A stretch of DNA of 64,000 nucleotides from Gammaproteobacteria bacterium (GTDB lineage Bacteria; Pseudomonadota; Gammaproteobacteria; Steroidobacterales; GCA-2729495). Of the stretch, positions 62,204 through 64,000 are shown piece by piece. Position numbers and translations under genes: made by a program. Position 1 is the first letter of the stretch. Each line of letters begins with the position of its first letter. The notes under the pieces are model-generated. The model did no database searches and had not been told where the DNA came from. It saw only the letters and a list, made by a program, of their open reading frames with translations. Location of the stretch: positions 248,001 to 312,000 of the forward strand of contig JAUHYQ010000004.1 in assembly GCA_030426355.1 (NCBI GenBank), written 5' to 3'.

Positions 62204-63235
62204 ATGGCAGCTCGCAAGAAGAAAACAGCCAAGAAAAAATCAGCGGTAAAGAAAGCCGCTCCAAAAAAGCAAGTCAGCAAGAAAAAGGCCAAAAAGAAGG
62301 CCGCGGCGAAAAAGTCCCCGCGCGTTGAGCTGACGCAGTCCAGACACTATGACTACGTGCCGATTATTGACCGTGCGCCCTTTAAACTGCCCAATGGCGC
62401 GCGCGTGGCTGTGATGCCGTATATCAATATCGAGCACTTCCCGGCAGCTATTCCCGGCACCGCACTGATACCCGGTACGGCTGGCTTTTCGCCCGATCCT
62501 CTCAACTACGGCTGGCGCGATTACGGCAACCGTGTCGGACTGTGGCGCATGATGGATCTCATGGATAACTGCGGTATGCGGGGCACGGTCTGCCTGAACG
62601 GTGAAATTATTCGCGAATACCCGCGCATTATCGAAGAAGGCGAAAAACGCAACTGGGCGTGGATCGGTCATGGCGTTAACAACGCACCGGCCAACTTCAT
62701 CGGCAACGTGCGTAATCCTGACGGCAGCCTGAACCAGCTTTCCGAGAAACGGGAACGCGAAATCCTGGAGGCCACCCTGGGTGGCATGAAGAAGGCCCTG
62801 GGCCGGAAAACTAAAGGCTGGCTCAGTCCCTTCCTGACGCACACGGACAATACGCCCCGCCTGCTTGAAGAATACGGCGTGGAGTATCTGTGCGATTACA
62901 CGGCCGACGATCATCCCTTCCGTTTCAATACGCCCAAGAACAATCTGATATCGGTACCCTACACGGTCGAAATCAATGACATTCCGGCGTTCCTGAACCT
63001 GGGCGTTTCATCAGAAGCCTTCGGCGACATGATCATTGATCAGTTCGATGTGCTCTACGATGAGGGCGCAACCAACGCGCGTTGTATGCCGATCTGCTTG
63101 CATACCTTCCACGTCGGCCAGCCGAACAAGTTCAAACATCTGGCACGGGCCTTTGAATACATCGCCAGTCACAAGGATGTTTGGCTGACCACCGGTGACG
63201 AGGTCAACGACTGGTACAGAAAGAAATACATGTAA
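62204..63235 (+). CDS. PuuE-like polysaccharide-deacetylase-fold protein with a histone-H1-like tail
   Basis: 343 residues, with GAGGGGAG before the ATG. Residues 3-38 are almost only Lys and Ala (KKKTAKKKSAVKKAAPKK), like histone H1 or AlgP tails. From ~50 the CE4 fold starts (GARVAVMPYINIEHFPAAIP), with the DDG motif replaced by INIEHF, as in the PuuE allantoinase-type branch. IGHGVNN (~155), KGWLSPFLTHT (~205) and CLHTFHVGQP (~305) continue the active-site pattern. It likely hydrolyses a ring or amide in a nitrogenous compound. The tail is unusual for this family and suggests nucleic acid or anionic surface binding. Confidence 0.75.
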   Translation: MAARKKKTAKKKSAVKKAAPKKQVSKKKAKKKAAAKKSPRVELTQSRHYDYVPIIDRAPFKLPNGARVAVMPYINIEHFPAAIPGTALIPGTAGFSPDPLNYGWRDYGNRVGLWRMMDLMDNCGMRGTVCLNGEIIREYPRIIEEGEKRNWAWIGHGVNNAPANFIGNVRNPDGSLNQLSEKREREILEATLGGMKKALGRKTKGWLSPFLTHTDNTPRLLEEYGVEYLCDYTADDHPFRFNTPKNNLISVPYTVEINDIPAFLNLGVSSEAFGDMIIDQFDVLYDEGATNARCMPICLHTFHVGQPNKFKHLARAFEYIASHKDVWLTTGDEVNDWYRKKYM

Positions 63236-63314
63236 GCACCGCGTTGGGCTCAGTGGCGCGGCTTCTCCGCGACCGGGGCGCGCTTCGTCATTGGCCACTT
63301 CGTGGACCAAACAG

Positions 63315-63343
63315 AAAGGGGCTGGATTTACAGCCCCTTTTTT
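63315..63343 (+). terminator. Rho-independent terminator after the deacetylase gene
   Basis: The stem AAAGGGGCTG / CAGCCCCTTT (63315-63324 and 63331-63340, loop of 6) is perfect and runs into six T. It lies 80 bp past the stop at 63235 and closes the isochorismatase-deacetylase unit. Confidence 0.85.
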
Positions 63344-63414
63344 ATGGCCGCTATACATGTAAATACATACATAGCTGCTATAGTCATACGCCCTGAAGGC
63401 AAGGAAATCAGTCC

Positions 63415-64000
63415 ATGTGGATTAAGAAAACGGCCAAAGACGCTGCGGGAGACGGCAGCAGCCCGGTACCCACGCAAATTGTTTCCAACGAGGAGTTTCC
63501 GCCACTGCCACAGACCGCGGATCAGAAGGCGGTTGAGTATCACGTCAAAGAACTGGCTGACAAGTTTGCCGCCAGGCTCGGCACCACGCGACGCGAATTT
63601 CTGAAGAGCACCGGTGGCATGGCCACCAGCTTTCTGGCCATGAATGCTGTCTTTGGCTGCAGTTATCGGGTAACCGAGGACGAAGCTCTCAATCAGACGG
63701 CATTTCTCGAGGGCAAGCCTAAGAACCAGTTTATTTTCGACGCCCAGACGCACCACGTTAAGGACAGCATCACCGGCCCGACCATGTTTCGTACTTTGAC
63801 GGGCAAGGCCGGTCTGAACCCGGCTCTGGCGGACATCGCCCCGGGCCCGGACACCCTGCACCGAGCCAACTTCGTCAAGGAAATCTTTTTTGACAGTGAC
63901 ACCGTGATGGCCATCATGACCGGTGCGGTTATCGGACCGCCCAAGCACCATGCATTGCCCACCCCGGATATGGTTGAAACCCGCAATCGGGTGAATCAGG
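63415..64000 (+). CDS. Tat-exported amidohydrolase-like protein, N-terminal part (cut by window edge)
   Basis: 195 codons open to the window edge. AAGGAAA lies ~8 bases before the ATG. A Tat-type signal sits unusually deep, at residues ~62-85: TTRREFLKSTGGMATSFLAM, with a Cys after it (FGCSYR) that could be lipidated. The segment FIFDAQTHHVKD (~110) looks like the first metal-binding strand of an amidohydrolase family 2 barrel. It would act in the periplasm. The C-terminus is missing, so family and function are only indicated. Confidence 0.6.
   Translation, partial: MWIKKTAKDAAGDGSSPVPTQIVSNEEFPPLPQTADQKAVEYHVKELADKFAARLGTTRREFLKSTGGMATSFLAMNAVFGCSYRVTEDEALNQTAFLEGKPKNQFIFDAQTHHVKDSITGPTMFRTLTGKAGLNPALADIAPGPDTLHRANFVKEIFFDSDTVMAIMTGAVIGPPKHHALPTPDMVETRNRVNQ

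Overview
The window looks like the chromosome of a free-living, probably marine or sediment gammaproteobacterium. The support is the gene content and order: a uracil-DNA glycosylase-uvrC-pgsA-tRNA-Gly-tRNA-Cys block like the enterobacterial uvrC-pgsA-glyW-cysT-leuZ block, a fused aspartokinase/homoserine dehydrogenase, class II fumarase, AcnA-type aconitase, and many PEP-CTERM surface proteins with the gammaproteobacterial VPxPAAxWLFGSxLLGL tail. The genus cannot be named from this sequence.

Region 1 (1-14300) is accessory DNA with its genes on the minus strand. It starts with a truncated outer-membrane beta-barrel gene and then holds secreted and cell-surface genes: a HAF-repeat protein, two proteins sharing a calcium-site-rich C-terminal repeat domain, a secreted protein with two pilin-like domains, and six PEP-CTERM genes. 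One of the six is a 1177-residue Gly/Ala-rich protein and one is frameshifted. The region ends at an intact tRNA-Leu(UAA). The 3' part of that tRNA recurs as a perfect 59-bp direct repeat at 7686 and as a decayed copy at 416, and a terminase-like gene remnant lies next to the intact tRNA. I read this as two successive integrations at the tRNA that have lost their recombinases.

Region 2 (14300-24220) is an operon for a periplasmic sulfite dehydrogenase pair, an amidohydrolase and a lipoprotein; an ABC export operon (membrane fusion protein, ATPase, permease); and a small lipoprotein plus a DUF4105 protein on the plus strand. It lies between tRNA-Cys and tRNA-Leu, which are adjacent in enterobacteria.

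Region 3 (24220-48600) is core genome: DNA repair and phospholipid synthesis (UDG, UvrC, PgsA), an NfeD/slipin pair, fumC-nudL-mazG, purB, nudJ-mnmA, acnA, tatD, and thrA-thrC-NERD, plus a P-loop NTPase and an esterase.

Region 4 (48700-64000) is a catabolic-looking cluster, mostly on the plus strand. It holds a class III CoA-transferase, a MarR regulator with a palindrome over its own start, two UbiD-family decarboxylases, a protein resembling red chlorophyll catabolite reductase, an SDR-like protein, an esterase, a GGDEF/EAL signalling protein, two nitrilase-superfamily proteins (one lacking the catalytic cysteine), an N-carbamoylsarcosine-amidase-like hydrolase, a PuuE-like deacetylase with a histone-H1-like tail, and the start of a Tat-exported amidohydrolase. 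Together they suggest breakdown of a carboxylated, nitrogen-containing cyclic compound. The substrate is unknown and this is the best candidate for an undescribed pathway.
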